Source: Paramecium octaurelia (Eukaryota; Ciliophora; Oligohymenophorea; Peniculida; Parameciidae). From it: DNA of 64,000 nt. Positions 12,818 to 26,400 of the stretch are shown piece by piece. The stretch lies in contig CAJJDP010000147.1 in the NCBI GenBank assembly GCA_905182995.1, positions 188,555 through 252,554 on the forward strand, read 5' to 3'. A program made the translations under genes and the position numbers. The notes under the pieces were generated by a model that had not been told where the DNA came from, did no database searches, and was given only the letters and a program-made list of their open reading frames with translations. Positions within the stretch are counted from its first letter, which is position 1. Each line of letters starts with the position of its first letter.

Positions 12818-13670
12818 TCATTTTTTTGCTTATTATGCTGCTAAATCTTCGTCCATTTGTTTGAGTTAAGCACCACCTCTAAGAAGACCTGATCTTCTGG
12901 CAGCAACCAAACCAACCTTTTGTCCTGGTGGGGCATATCTGGAAAGAGTTGATGGATGACCAATATGTTATTAGTTACCACCACCATGAGGATGGTCGAC
13001 TGGATTCATTGCTACACCTCTAACCTTTGGCCAGCATTTTCTGAGTCTTCTGTATTTATGGAATTGTCTACCTGCCTTGAGAATTGGCTTTTCAGTTCTT
13101 CCTCCTCCAGCAATCAATCCTAAAATAAACTCAAACAATTTACCTACTGTAGCTCTGCAGAGAGCACTGAGTGTTTTTCTGGTACCAGATGGTAATCTAA
13201 CTCTTGTGGTTGTTCCATCATCAGAATGACCAATAATGGTGGCATAACAACCAGTTGCTCTTCCCAATGCTCCTTTATCTCCTGGGTGTTCCTCCAAATT
13301 GCAAACTACTGTACCCTCTGGGATTTATCCAATGGGGAGAACATTTCCTGTTGCCAATTAAGCTAGGATTCAAAATATTAATGTTACCTTTTGCTCCGCA
13401 ATAAATGTATTAGCCAGTGTATGATCCTTCAGGAGCAATGAAGAGTTTGGTGACCTTCTTGTATTTGTATGGATCGTTGAATTCAACCTTTGCCAATGGA
13501 GCACCTCTTCCTGGGTCATGGATGATTTCTGAAATCACACCTCTGACATAGCCGTGTCTCTCAGCATAATCAAGATGTCTGTATTATGGGCTACCAACCC
13601 TTTAGTTTTGATGAGCCTTGAAGACACTGTTGGACTTTCCTTTTCTCTATGCTCTAATTCTCTTGCCCAT
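12818..13670 (-). CDS. RPL8: Large-subunit ribosomal protein uL2 (eukaryotic L8)
   Basis: Core protein of the 60S subunit beside the peptidyl transferase centre. Landmarks in order: [78 protein letters not shown], then [13 protein letters not shown], which carries the loop essential for peptide bond formation. Two introns (13363-13387, 25 nt; 13120-13143, 24 nt) give 267 residues. Gln in RAQRKG is encoded by TAG and Gln in AKAQLATG by TAA, so the gene proves the code. The 24-nt intron contains no stop and keeps frame; reading through it inserts eight residues after VG. The protein ends AAQQAKK. Confidence 0.97.
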
Positions 13671-13980
13671 ATTTAAAAGATTTTAAATTTTGTTTTTCGA
13701 GAGTAAATTTTTTTAATAACATCATTAATTCCTATACCTAATCCATCCAATGATTCAAGTCTCTTATTAATTCTTTATTCTGCTCAAGCCACTTAAGAGT
13801 TCAGACACAAAAAGCTAAATTTGAACATATTAAATATAAAGATCAAAAACTCACAAATATTTAAATTTGAATTTTTACTTCTTATTTCAATCCAGAGAGT
13901 CTTCCACTGTATCTTTCAATTGAATTTAGTCTTTATTGAGATTTTTCAAAACATTCCTCCTTCCTTTTTGTCATTGTCAT
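13671..13980 (-). CDS. Possible small coiled-coil protein
   Basis: A short coding-like segment begins MTMTKRKEECFEKSQQRLNS, continues to GRLSGLKQE, and after an apparent intron resumes as WLEQNKELIRDLNHWMDQVQ. It is helical and charged. The 3' end is unresolved, because the frame runs toward the uL2 start without a TGA. No family is recognised. It may be a real small gene or 5' material of uL2. Confidence 0.35.
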
Positions 13981-14206
13981 TTTAATTTACAATTTATACT
14001 TTAGTACATATAAAAAATGAAATGCAACAGATATGAAACAATTATTAACATCTATTGACATTTTATCATTCACTTATGAGTACATATAGTAGAGGAATTC
14101 AAAGAATAAGTTTCCTTTAAGTAAAATAATTACTTGTATAATATTTTATCTTCAATTTAGGTCTCTCAGATTCAATAAATTGTAATATTATAATCAAATT
14201 TGTTAT

Positions 14207-14905
14207 TCAAATGTTGTAATAATCAAATTATGTAGTATCTTCGAAATCAATGCTACTCCGATAATAATACTTTTGACTTTTGTAATCATGTTTGAGGGAT
14301 TTCAAAGGTGGTAAATCTCAGATTCAAAATGATCTAATCTTTCTACCAATTTATGAAATCAATTGAATTTATATCAGTTTAGCTTTGAAAAAGGATAAAT
14401 AATTGAAATGATACTTTAGTGCTTATCAATATTTCAAATTTCTCTTAAATTATATAGGAAATATTTTAAAATCCTTTCTTTTTATTTAACCCTTTATAAA
14501 TTTCTCAGCATACTTATGGAGATGTATTCTGTATTCTAGTTAATAGTTTTCAGTTAATTTTTTATAAATTTAAATTAACTCCAGAATAAGCTATTTTTAT
14601 ATACTAGGATTCTTTAATAATATTATAGATTAAATTTTGTTACTTTGCCATTATTCTTTCTATTTCATTTTATCGAATTTTATTTGATAGTTAAATCAAA
14701 TGGCAATTTTATTATCGTCATAATTATATTAGACATAGAAATCTGGTATAATTATTTAAACCATTCTCCACAATTAAAAAATTTTTAATTGAAATTTTCT
14801 ATGACAAGGCTGAATTTTGACAAATGATTTTATAGATTAATTTTTATATTTTCCTTCTCGATATCCTACCTTCAGCTTCTAATTCTATGGAATGAAAAAA
14901 GCCAA
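14207..14905 (-). pseudogene. Interrupted reading frame, possible decayed gene
   Basis: One frame on this strand looks coding for about 180 codons but contains two TGA stops, at 14696-14698 and 14426-14428, exactly 90 codons apart. Blocks include KIFQLWRMVQIIIPDFYVQ upstream, QKQLILELIQIYKKLTENYQ between the stops, and after a possible 30-nt intron DLPPLKSLKHDYKSQKYYYR before a third TGA at 14207-14209. No GT...AG pair of plausible size removes either stop. It may be a pseudogene, two small genes, or introns I failed to see. No homology is recognised. Confidence 0.35.
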
Positions 14906-15203
14906 TCAATTTCCATACGAGAGGCAAGACAACGACTTGGGATGGTTAAATTACAATCCTATATATTTATTAATTAAAGGCAATCCTTGATGGAAATTAA
15001 AGCATCATAAATTTTGGCTTTATATTTGAAATGAAGGATTATATATTCATTTAATCGTGTATCGCAAGATTATTCAATACCATTCATAATCTGTTATTAA
15101 AAAATAAAAAAATTATTATATGTTCTGTCTGTGTGGTATAAGAAATGAAAAAAATGAATAGGAACGTGTATAAAATTCACATGGAACTTCCCTTTAATCA
15201 AAT
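14906..15203. other. AT-rich spacer before the 15204 gene
   Basis: Nearly 300 bases with no supported gene. A run of short frames on both strands reflects low TGA frequency. It contains the promoter of the plus-strand gene. Confidence 0.5.
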
Positions 15204-16574
15204 ATGAGATTAGAGAAGTATGGAAGTCTAAATAGTTTGTTTAATGCTCAGGACTCCAATAGAGTCAGTCAAGAATACACAGATTTTTTATGTGAGTACG
15301 ATAAGAATTACTAAGAAAAGTCATAATTATTTGAAGTTAATGTATATTCACCTTGTTAAAAATTTGAGGTAGCATTTTAAATCATTAAACAAAGGAATCA
15401 AAAACTAATTCAGAAGAATCTGTGTTAATGCACTAAGGAGATGGATTGTTAGTTAAATTGAGCAATGTTAATTAATAATCCATCGTTAAATTGAAAGATA
15501 CGTTTACAGCGTTTATTATGAGGATTCTCTATGATATAAAATTTTATTTTGAAGTACTCAAATTCCATGCATAGTTTAATAGATTACTCCTCAACAGGAA
15601 GTCAAATTTGTGAAATAGCTTGTGCCCAATATCATTACTGAGTTGATTTATCGGAGAATCAAGAATGACAAACTATTGATTGCTCATGATCCGACAGGAA
15701 GCTTTTTATTTAAACACCTTTCCTCTAGTCAACAAGTATATTTCATTGAAGAAACCCAAGTCTACAGGCCAATCATAAATAAGGGAATAGATATTTTGAA
15801 TTGCCATAACAAGATACACTTTGTAGCTAAATCTGATATCACAGTTAAATAAGACACTGCCATTGTGAGTAAAATAAGCTATGTATGTTTTTAGATTTGC
15901 TATTCTTGCACGATGTTCCAATATTCAGTATAATTTAAGAGTACCTGACTTTGGCACACGATCTAATTCTAATCCTGTCTCCTAAGTTAGAGTATCATGA
16001 AATGATATCATAGTTGAGACAGGGAATCAAGAACTGTGCATAATCACATATCTACTGCAGCGTAGAAATACAATCTGTCTATGAGTCCAATAAGATAGTG
16101 GCTTTTATTGTGTATTATGGGGAGATTTCATAAATCAACCAAAATTAATAATTGCATTTCCTCTATCAATGCATATCCAAAGCTATTCAAAAAACATTTA
16201 AATACAAAGTGTTCTTGAAAAATCTAAGGAGTCAAATTGGATTGATGAAATTAGTAGATTTATTTTCACTTTATGGGCTATTATTTGATAGTTCTGATGA
16301 GAATTTTAAGAAGTTCTATAAGCAGGTGAAGAAATAGTACTTCCCAAAAATTAAATCAGAGAAATTCATTTAAATGGATAGTAGCAAATCATCTACAGAA
16401 TCTGAAAGCGAAGGAATTCAAGAAATAGAATCTGCAAATTCAATTTTTACTGAAATCAAAGTGTAAAGTAAAAGTGAATCTATCCATATGTCCAAATATG
16501 TTTATGTTCACTTTCATTCTCAAAACAGTCAGAAATCAACTCAATATGAAGAACTAATTTAATTCAGTCAATGA
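15204..16574 (+). CDS. Hypothetical protein, possibly GAF-like
   Basis: Begins MRLEKYGSLNSLFNAQDSNR. Introns of about 26, 44 and 26 nt (the last at about 15871-15896) restore a continuous frame to TGA 16572-16574. The middle (VKQLVPNIITELIYRRIK, LLIAHDPTGSFLFKHLSS, PIINKGIDILNCHNKIHF, LLFLHDVPIFS) has the order expected of a degenerate GAF sensor fold, but the similarity is weak and from pattern only. The C-terminal 80 residues are Ser/Glu-rich and probably disordered. Two of the three introns have AAG or CAG acceptors, so their borders are uncertain. Confidence 0.6.
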
Positions 16575-16789
16575 TTTTTGTTTTTATTATTTATAACTAA
16601 ATTACTTTTGTATTATACACAATATCAAATAAATTCAGTATTGATCTATAGATAATATTATTTAATCGTCTATCCAATTAGCCTCTCTTATTGATATGGT
16701 CAGTAATTAATTGTAATTGAATAAAGATCATTATGCAAGGGATTGAGTCTAGTTTTGTATTTATTTCAAATAAATTTTTATATTTGATA

Positions 16790-17554
16790 ATGAAGACGAA
16801 ACCAAAAATCGCCACCCAACCAACGTCAGCAAAGAAACTGAAATCATAGCTTCCCTCAGATTCTTTAAAGGGCAGTCAAATTAATGAACTTATTCACGAT
16901 GACTAGACATCTTGGGAGAGCAGATTCTAATCCACAACTATAGAATACTCTTTTACTAAATTTATGAATCCACATAAATTAACAAAATATCCTATGCAAG
17001 AAGACAAACCAAAAAGAGAAATCCCTGATACAAGCAGAGAGGAGGGTGCAAAGTTAAAGAAATCTTATACTAATTCTACTCTTATTTCTAGTCCTAGAAT
17101 GATGTCTCCAAAAGAATAAGTGGAAGCCATTCATTATCTTGAATTTAAAAAAAAGACTTTAATTGAAGAAAACAAGAGGAAGGCAAATCTTATAGCCAAA
17201 CTCTTGCATAATAAGTCACCCTCAAAATCAAATAATACTCCATAGCAACCTCCTAAATCTGCTGAACTGTATTCTCCTACTACTCGATTCCCATTAATAA
17301 CCACTCCTCAAACAAATGAATTTCAAGTTCCTTTGCATTCAAAATTAAATTAACCTAAGGTGACAAGAATTGACCAAAATTGGAGCTTTGGAAAATTGTC
17401 AGAGGAAGATCGAGATACCAAAATTAAATCTTAATTTTCTAGAATAACAAATGCTACTCATTAGAAATCATCCATTAAAACTAATTTTTAGAAGCCTCTC
17501 CTTAAATTACCCAAAGAGTTTCATCCTCAATCATGGAATTCAATTAAAAAATGA
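16790..17554 (+). CDS. Ser/Lys-rich disordered protein, unknown
   Basis: A single-exon frame of 254 residues with 15 or so TAA/TAG codons read as Gln. It starts MKTKPKIATQPTSAKKLK and is dominated by Ser, Lys, Pro and Thr, with one helical stretch, YLEFKKKTLIEENKRKAN, in the middle. It ends SWNSIKK before TGA. The composition fits a phosphorylated, largely disordered cytoskeletal or signalling adaptor, but I recognise no domain. About 300 bases of AT-rich DNA separate it from the copine gene. Confidence 0.65.
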
Positions 17555-17856
17555 TAAAAATAATAAAGATATTATTATTATATCATATTTATTTTCCGAC
17601 TCTAATTGTTACTACAATCTATATGTTAAATTTAATTCTGGGTAGTGTTGTCCAAAATGATAAATAGTTTAAAATATTCGTTTATTCTATTTTTTTAAGT
17701 GGCAACTAAATGAAAGTAATTAATAGGTAATTATTGAAAACCTTAAAGAAATCTATATAATAATAGTTTATGATATCATTTACATTGATTTAGGTAACTT
17801 TCTACATCAATAATGGTCATAGTATATTCATTTGATAATTATAAAAAAAATAATTG
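17555..17856. other. Short AT-rich spacer, nothing supported
   Basis: About 300 bases between two plus-strand genes. It must carry the copine promoter; I see no distinctive motif and no coding-like frame. Confidence 0.55.
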
Positions 17857-19497
<1,641 letters not shown>

Positions 19498-19535
19498 TCA
19501 AAAATGTATCATTATAAACATTAATATAAACAATA

Positions 19536-20518
19536 ATGAGTAATTCATCTCTATAATCCTCATCATCACTTCCTTAAATTAAAAACAAGTTACATGTGGG
19601 AGAAAACCTCATGTATTAAATCCACAAAAAAGCCTTGCAAGAATATCTAAAAAGTGGCAACATAGATCAAAGGATTGTTTCAATGAATTTACTAAATGTA
19701 AGTTAATTGAAGAATGAAGAACTTGATGTACTGCACAAATCTCTTAGTGCCAAGAACTAAAAATTAGAAGGAGATGCAGGCAAGATATTATCCAAAGTAT
19801 TTCCATTATTCTAATACACTTTAGTTTAGACCAAAAGTCAAATCTAATGGATTACCACTCTATTTCAAAAAACCTGATTATTCACATGAAGATCAAGAAC
19901 TCAATTAATTGGAAGATCATCTGTATCGAATACAATAATCAAAATAGCAAAATCGTGCTCAAATCTAAATTGAATACCTGTAAAGTCTTTAATGGAACCT
20001 ATCTTGTAGATCCATCCATATCAGATCTTTAAAGGACCAATTAAAAGTCTAAATAACCCTAATAATTTATTTACTTTCCTGCCATTAAGCGAAAACCAAG
20101 TCAAGCTAATTTAAGAGATGGCTAACAAATTAATTAAGTAGTCAATTAAAGATTGCACGACTCTGAATTAACTTTGTAAGAATTAAGGGATAGATATAAG
20201 GAATCAAAACTTAGTGATTTCTAAAAGTATTTTTTTTAATTGATTGATGAGGGGGATGTTGGGGAACTCTAATCTTTATTCAAACAAAAGGAAATAACTT
20301 AAAACATTCTGAACAGTCCAAATCATAAAGGGTACTACCCTGTTCATTTAGCCATCAAATATAAGAATCCATAATTATTTAAGCTGTTTTAATAAAATGG
20401 AGCTGATATGAGTGTGTTAACTAGAAAAAAGAAATCAGTTTAATAATTATTAGAAATATATTATAATGATGAAATCTACGAGTTAATTAATGGTAAAAAG
20501 AAAGGGAAATTATAATGA
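19536..20518 (+). CDS. Ankyrin-type repeat protein
   Basis: Begins MSNSSLQSSSSLPQIKNKLH. The C-terminal 100 residues carry a recognisable ankyrin pair: GDVGELQSLFKQ, then SPNHKGYYPVHLAIKYKNPQ and LFKLFQQNGADMSVL, ending GKKKGKLQ at TGA 20516-20518. The middle (about 19840-20170) reads coding-like in different frames (for example LYFKKPDYSHEDQELNQLED and FLPLSENQVKLIQEMANKLI), so at least two introns lie there; borders are unresolved. The last 351 bases of the gene fall inside the exact 1,352-base repeat. The cyclin start follows 30 bases later. Confidence 0.65.
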
Positions 20519-20548
20519 TGAAGTATTTTATAATTTAAATTAATTAAC

Positions 20549-21519
20549 ATGTAATTCTCTGATATTACAAACCTTGAAAATTCATCTCATAATCTGAAGA
20601 CTAAGTCTTAAGTTTCTCAGAAAACCATTCCTGCTAGTCCCAAGAAAAAACCGTCTGTGAATTACATGGATATCCATAACTTTAAATTCGAGTGGATCTA
20701 CCTAGATGATTTTGAATTGGAAATCATGTATTAAACTGATCGTAATCCATTCTAATACTGTAACAATGAATAAATGTAATGGTTCCAAAATTATAATCTT
20801 CATTTATCTTATCCACTCTAATTGGATCACATCAATGTATGAATACAATCTTAATTCTCATAGACCTAAGAGTCTCTCAAAAATCACTCAATTTGTGAAT
20901 TTGGAAGAAATAAAATAATATGTTGGATGGGCTAAGTTTTAGGCTCTTTTGAAAGCACATCAAATGAGACTTATTTTTTAGCCATCTCAATTTTCGATAA
21001 ATTCCTTCAGCAGTATCCCTACAGTCTAAGCAATTAAGAACTCTTAAGCATTGGAATAAGTTGTTTGAGTTTGGCCTCTAAGCAAAAAGACATATATTGT
21101 TTGACTGCCTCATAACTTGTACAAATAAGTGGCGAAATTATGACTGAAGATTAGCTTGCAAAATGCCAATTTCAAATCTTAAAATCCTTATAATACCAAA
21201 TAGAATTACCAAATTACTTTAAGAACTTTGATTACATCATGCGGGACTTGGAGTTTCGATACTTCTAACTAATGAGCTCAAACATTATTAAGAATTCCTT
21301 GATGAAAATGAAAATATCGGCTATATACAAATGCACTCTAAATCTGTTAAGATATGTCACATAATATTATGACACTACAATATTTTATTAGAGCACTATT
21401 GCTTATTGTTGCATTTATTATACAATAAAGAGGATGGAATTATTGAAATTTAGATTGCTTGATGATTTGTCGAAAATTTTGATGTCAATTTAAATTGAAC
21501 AAAATATTGTTAACACAGA
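20549..21519 (+). pseudogene. Cyclin, first copy, truncated at the N
   Basis: Same sequence as the complete cyclin at 21902-22963 but cut off after ...VNTE at the single N (21520). The start MQFSDITNLENSSHNLKT and the 27-nt intron (GTATGAATACAA...CATAG) are identical. Because the break coincides with the N and the repeat is exact, I read this as the end of an assembly contig and not a biological pseudogene. Confidence 0.8.
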
Positions 21520-21520
21520 N

Positions 21521-21871
21521 TTAACTTTGTAAGAATTAAGGGATAGATATAAGGAATCAAAACTTAGTGATTTCTAAAAGTATTTTTTTTAATTGATTGA
21601 TGAGGGGGATGTTGGGGAACTCTAATCTTTATTCAAACAAAAGGAAATAACTTAAAACATTCTGAACAGTCCAAATCATAAAGGGTACTACCCTGTTCAT
21701 TTAGCCATCAAATATAAGAATCCATAATTATTTAAGCTGTTTTAATAAAATGGAGCTGATATGAGTGTGTTAACTAGAAAAAAGAAATCAGTTTAATAAT
21801 TATTAGAAATATATTATAATGATGAAATCTACGAGTTAATTAATGGTAAAAAGAAAGGGAAATTATAATGA
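21521..21871 (+). pseudogene. Second copy of the ankyrin gene 3' end (repeat)
   Basis: Fragment identical to 20168-20518, lacking a start because the repeat unit begins inside the coding region. It ends with the same GKKKGKLQ and TGA, 30 bases before the cyclin start. It should vanish if the repeat is an assembly artefact. Confidence 0.8.
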
Positions 21872-21901
21872 TGAAGTATTTTATAATTTAAATTAATTAA
21901 C

Positions 21902-22963
21902 ATGTAATTCTCTGATATTACAAACCTTGAAAATTCATCTCATAATCTGAAGACTAAGTCTTAAGTTTCTCAGAAAACCATTCCTGCTAGTCCCAAGAAA
22001 AAACCGTCTGTGAATTACATGGATATCCATAACTTTAAATTCGAGTGGATCTACCTAGATGATTTTGAATTGGAAATCATGTATTAAACTGATCGTAATC
22101 CATTCTAATACTGTAACAATGAATAAATGTAATGGTTCCAAAATTATAATCTTCATTTATCTTATCCACTCTAATTGGATCACATCAATGTATGAATACA
22201 ATCTTAATTCTCATAGACCTAAGAGTCTCTCAAAAATCACTCAATTTGTGAATTTGGAAGAAATAAAATAATATGTTGGATGGGCTAAGTTTTAGGCTCT
22301 TTTGAAAGCACATCAAATGAGACTTATTTTTTAGCCATCTCAATTTTCGATAAATTCCTTCAGCAGTATCCCTACAGTCTAAGCAATTAAGAACTCTTAA
22401 GCATTGGAATAAGTTGTTTGAGTTTGGCCTCTAAGCAAAAAGACATATATTGTTTGACTGCCTCATAACTTGTACAAATAAGTGGCGAAATTATGACTGA
22501 AGATTAGCTTGCAAAATGCCAATTTCAAATCTTAAAATCCTTATAATACCAAATAGAATTACCAAATTACTTTAAGAACTTTGATTACATCATGCGGGAC
22601 TTGGAGTTTCGATACTTCTAACTAATGAGCTCAAACATTATTAAGAATTCCTTGATGAAAATGAAAATATCGGCTATATACAAATGCACTCTAAATCTGT
22701 TAAGATATGTCACATAATATTATGACACTACAATATTTTATTAGAGCACTATTGCTTATTGTTGCATTTATTATACAATAAAGAGGATGGAATTATTGAA
22801 ATTTAGATTGCTTGATGATTTGTCGAAAATTTTGATGTCAATTTAAATTGAACAAAATATTGTTAACACAGAAATAGCTCTAAAATATATTTATAGACTA
22901 TGCCAAAATGATTTGACATAAACACAATCAGAATTCTTATCATAAACAGATTTCAAATATTGA
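21902..22963 (+). CDS. Cyclin (mitotic A/B-like cyclin box)
   Basis: Regulatory subunit for a cyclin-dependent kinase. One 27-nt intron leaves 344 residues. The cyclin box is readable: a helix with GSFESTSNETYFLAISIFDK, FLQQYPYSLSNQELLSIGIS, CLSLASKQKDIY, then LVQISGEIMTEDQLAKCQFQ and ILKSLQYQIELPNYF. A second, weaker helical box follows. The Lys/Glu pair that contacts the kinase is plausible but not certain. No destruction box (RxxL) is obvious in the short N-terminus, which has SQKTIPASPKKKPS. This copy is complete and probably the true gene. Confidence 0.85.
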
Positions 22964-22986
22964 TTATTAATTAATTTTAGTAATTC

Positions 22987-23440
22987 ATAGTTTATTTTTA
23001 AATAGAATAAATTATTAATATTTATAGTTATATCTTTTCCTTACATAAAATAAATAATCTAATTAAAAGTTATTACTATAAGGCTTAGTACTATTGGAAA
23101 AGGATTCTTTTTTGATTACTCTATCCTAAATTATTTTGAGGGTTTTTTAGTATAAATTTATTATTGATTATTTTATCTAGATTTATATATATCAATTAAT
23201 TCGGGGAGATATTTGTAAAAATAAGTATAAATTTGTGCATCATCTTGACTTATAGTTTAGAATGTAATAGTTGAGATTGCTTGAACTGTCCTTTGGATTT
23301 ATTTTTGCAACCCTTGAGGGCTTTTCATATTCCTGTAGATTTACATTTTATGCTAATTGCTATATTATTTGTTTATCATAGTTTACTTCTATTTTACCAG
23401 TCCTTTTGATTTCTATTGTGAAATTTTCATTAATTTTCAT
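22987..23440 (-). CDS. Small hypothetical protein
   Basis: Begins MKINENFTIEIKRTGKIE; an intron of 34 nt (or a shorter one) brings in GLQKQIQRTVQAISTITFQ, then DDAQIYTYFYKYLPELIDIY and a basic Gln/Ser/Lys tail. The 3' end is uncertain, because several frames run toward the cyclin stop in AT-rich DNA. No domain is recognised. It converges on the cyclin and diverges from the Rho exchange factor 31 bases away. Confidence 0.45.
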
Positions 23441-23471
23441 GACAGAAATAAACTAATATGAAACGATTATA

Positions 23472-26400
23472 ATGATTCTAAAAAATCTGAACAATCCAAA
23501 GTTTGCTTCATAATACGAGTAACAACTTAATCGCCTCCCCTTCTTTAGCTTTTACAAATAGGTTTTAAAAACGAATACATTCACGCAAAGTGCCTCTAAG
23601 TATATCTAACTTCTGTATTTGAAAAAAGGATAAGTCTATAAGCATTAGAGTAAAATGGAAATATATTAATAGCTGACTCAATTGAAAGTGTAATAATATT
23701 GCTTGAAGGGAGCTTGTCTTTGATTAAAAATGATCAAAAGAAACAAAAACTTGTAAAGAAAGTAAAACCACCAGATCATCTATTTTAAGCAGAAATCTAT
23801 AAGAAGACAGAGGGTTCAATGTAACATTCATCTAATTCCAAGAAAATATATTATAGTGATCTAATCTTATTATAGAATGTATTCTTGCAAGATCAAGTAC
23901 TAAAAAAGGAAGAAATGGGCTCGATATAGGAAATGCGTAATTCAAGAGTTAGTAGACAGCGAGTTCACATATCTGAAAGATTTGGAGTTAATCATCTAGA
24001 ACTTCTACATTCCATTATAAGGAATTTTGACAGAAGCTTAATCTAAATAATTATTCAGAAATTTGAAACAAATATATTTACTGAATAAACAATTTTTATT
24101 TGAAATCTCAGGTATTTTCACATGCTTATTAAACTAGAAAGATTCAGCAATTTTAATTAGCATACTTGTTTTGGCAAGATATTTGATAAGTATGTCCAAT
24201 TTTTTAAAATATACTTTGAATACACTTCTGGTTTCTCAATAGAAGTTGTTTCAACTTTAAGAAATGAGATTCCAAAATTGAATGATTTTATTTTAGAATT
24301 GGAGGAAGCAGATATTTTTAAAGGAGGCAATCTAGAATCATATCTTATCAAACCAGTGTAAAGATTGCCCAAATATGTCCTTTTACTTAAGGATTTGATC
24401 AAACACACTTGGTAATCTCATCCAGATTATGAGTCTCTTCAAGTGAGTGTCAATAAATTCATAGAAGTCAATTACAAAATTGATATTTTGATGGATAAGT
24501 AAGATTAACAATTTATTTAGTGTACTCAAGAATCAAATGCTCTTCGAATTGTAGAAACAATTTTTTGATTAAATCAATGTATCCATTGTAGAATCGACTA
24601 GAAAATATGTTCAAAGTGAAACCATTAATGTGCTTGTCTCAAAATAATAGAAGTCAGTTATTGTGTATATTTGCAATGACATGATAATCCTTACCTAGAG
24701 AAATCAAAATGCTTTAGTTAAATAACACGAAAAATTGTATGAATATCTTTACCTTAATGAGAAATCTTATTGCAAAAACAAACCTGAAACTCAATATTGC
24801 AAATTCTTATTTACGGTTTCCTCTTAGGAACAATCTATAACATTCATTTGTTAGGATGCTGAACAAAAATAGAAGTTACTAACCTTATGTGAATCCTTAA
24901 TTAATGACATCAAGATGAAGTATCAAAAGTTGGAAATTGTTTAAGAGTATGATGTCTAACCCATATAAGTATTCGCCAAGGGTACGGAATTAAGAAAGTC
25001 CATCCTTAAATCATATACAGTTTATGTGATGATTGTAAATATAGAATTCACAATAGATTTCCACAGGAGCTTAAAATTTAACACTACTAACCAGATACAG
25101 TAGTTTAATAAAATTGGAACAATTATTAAGAAAGCAATACCCAGAAATTTAAATTCCACATTTAAGTAAGAATTAATGGGCCAGCAACAAAAAAACCCAA
25201 CTAATAGAAGCCAGGAAAATCATTATTGAAAACTTCCTTGAAGCTGTTCTGAATTCTTCTCTTATCAAATAACATCCAGAATAAGTACTGAAATATCTAG
25301 AATTGCCCCCTTCATTTTACTAGACAATTAAACCTATTCCTTGTTAGACATAGCCAGAAAGAGAAAGTTTAAGAAAAATAATGAAATGCTCTTCGTTTAA
25401 TTCAGACGACATATCACTTAGTGAGACATTGAGATTTGTAAGAAATTCCAATACATTAAGATAAACAATGCATCACAAAAGTTTAAAAGTTAGCAATCAA
25501 ACTATCAATATTAAAGTATCATCTCCTTCTATACTATTAGTTAATGTTCTTAAATGAACTTTATATCTTTTTACCAATCAGTCCTGAATTAAGAGTAGCT
25601 GATCTAATAGAGATGGCAGCTGAAGTTATTAATTTATAAAGTTTCGAAGATTTTAAATTCTTCTTAATTAATGGCTAAGAGGTTAGAATGCTTGACGACT
25701 AGGAGTGCATTCCTCAAATTGAATTAAATAAATCATTTTCTGAAGGCATTGTCTCAAGGATTTCTTTCATAATCAAAGAACGAGAAAAGTAAGAGACTAA
25801 ATTGTTACTCAAAAAATACTTATATTTACCTCCAAAGCAAGAGCAAAAAGACTATTAATCAGATCCAGTAAGACTTAATTTAATGAGTCATCAAGCATTT
25901 GACGATATCAAAAATATGAAGTTTAAGCTCACCTTCTCATAATATTGCGTGTATTCCATCTACTATCTAATCATTAAGCATTATGAACATTTCAAACATG
26001 TAATGATAATTAGTAATGTTTAGACTTTTACGAAGCAATCTTTGCCCATCCATATGGTAAAGTAATTGATTCCTGAAAAAATTTATAAACAAGAGAAAGA
26101 GAAAACTTGGGTCTCTGAAATATATACAGCCATTGGAGTTGTAAAGTAGGAAATCGAATACATAATTAAATAACATGATAAGAATTTACAAGGAATAAAA
26201 ACACACGAATAGTAGTTCTAATACATCGCTGAATTGCTTTTTATGGAATCTCTCCAATAAAACTAATTCTATGGGCTCCAAAATTTTAATATTGAAATTC
26301 CAAATGCAAGCAAAGACATATTACAAAAGTTTATATTATTATTTTACTTAGATTACTCAAGTCTCAACTGGAAACCTACTCTATTTTAGGAGTTAAATTC

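Larger units (their letters stand above)
20168..22872. repeat. Exact direct repeat of 1,352 bases around one N
   Basis: Bases 20168-21519 and 21521-22872 appear identical with a constant offset of 1,353; the extra base is the N at 21520. The unit holds the 3' end of the ankyrin gene and most of the cyclin. The second unit begins mid-codon with no gene start and the first ends mid-codon in the cyclin, so neither boundary makes biological sense. The simplest explanation is two overlapping contigs joined end to end without collapsing the overlap. Confidence 0.9.

Noticed and set aside
14426..14698. Selenocysteine at the in-frame TGA codons
   Set aside because: No recognised selenoprotein family and no reason for two such sites; a decayed gene or unseen structure is simpler.
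20549..22963. Genuine tandem duplication of the cyclin
   Set aside because: Units are exact, start and end mid-gene, and meet at a single N, which points to an unmerged contig overlap.
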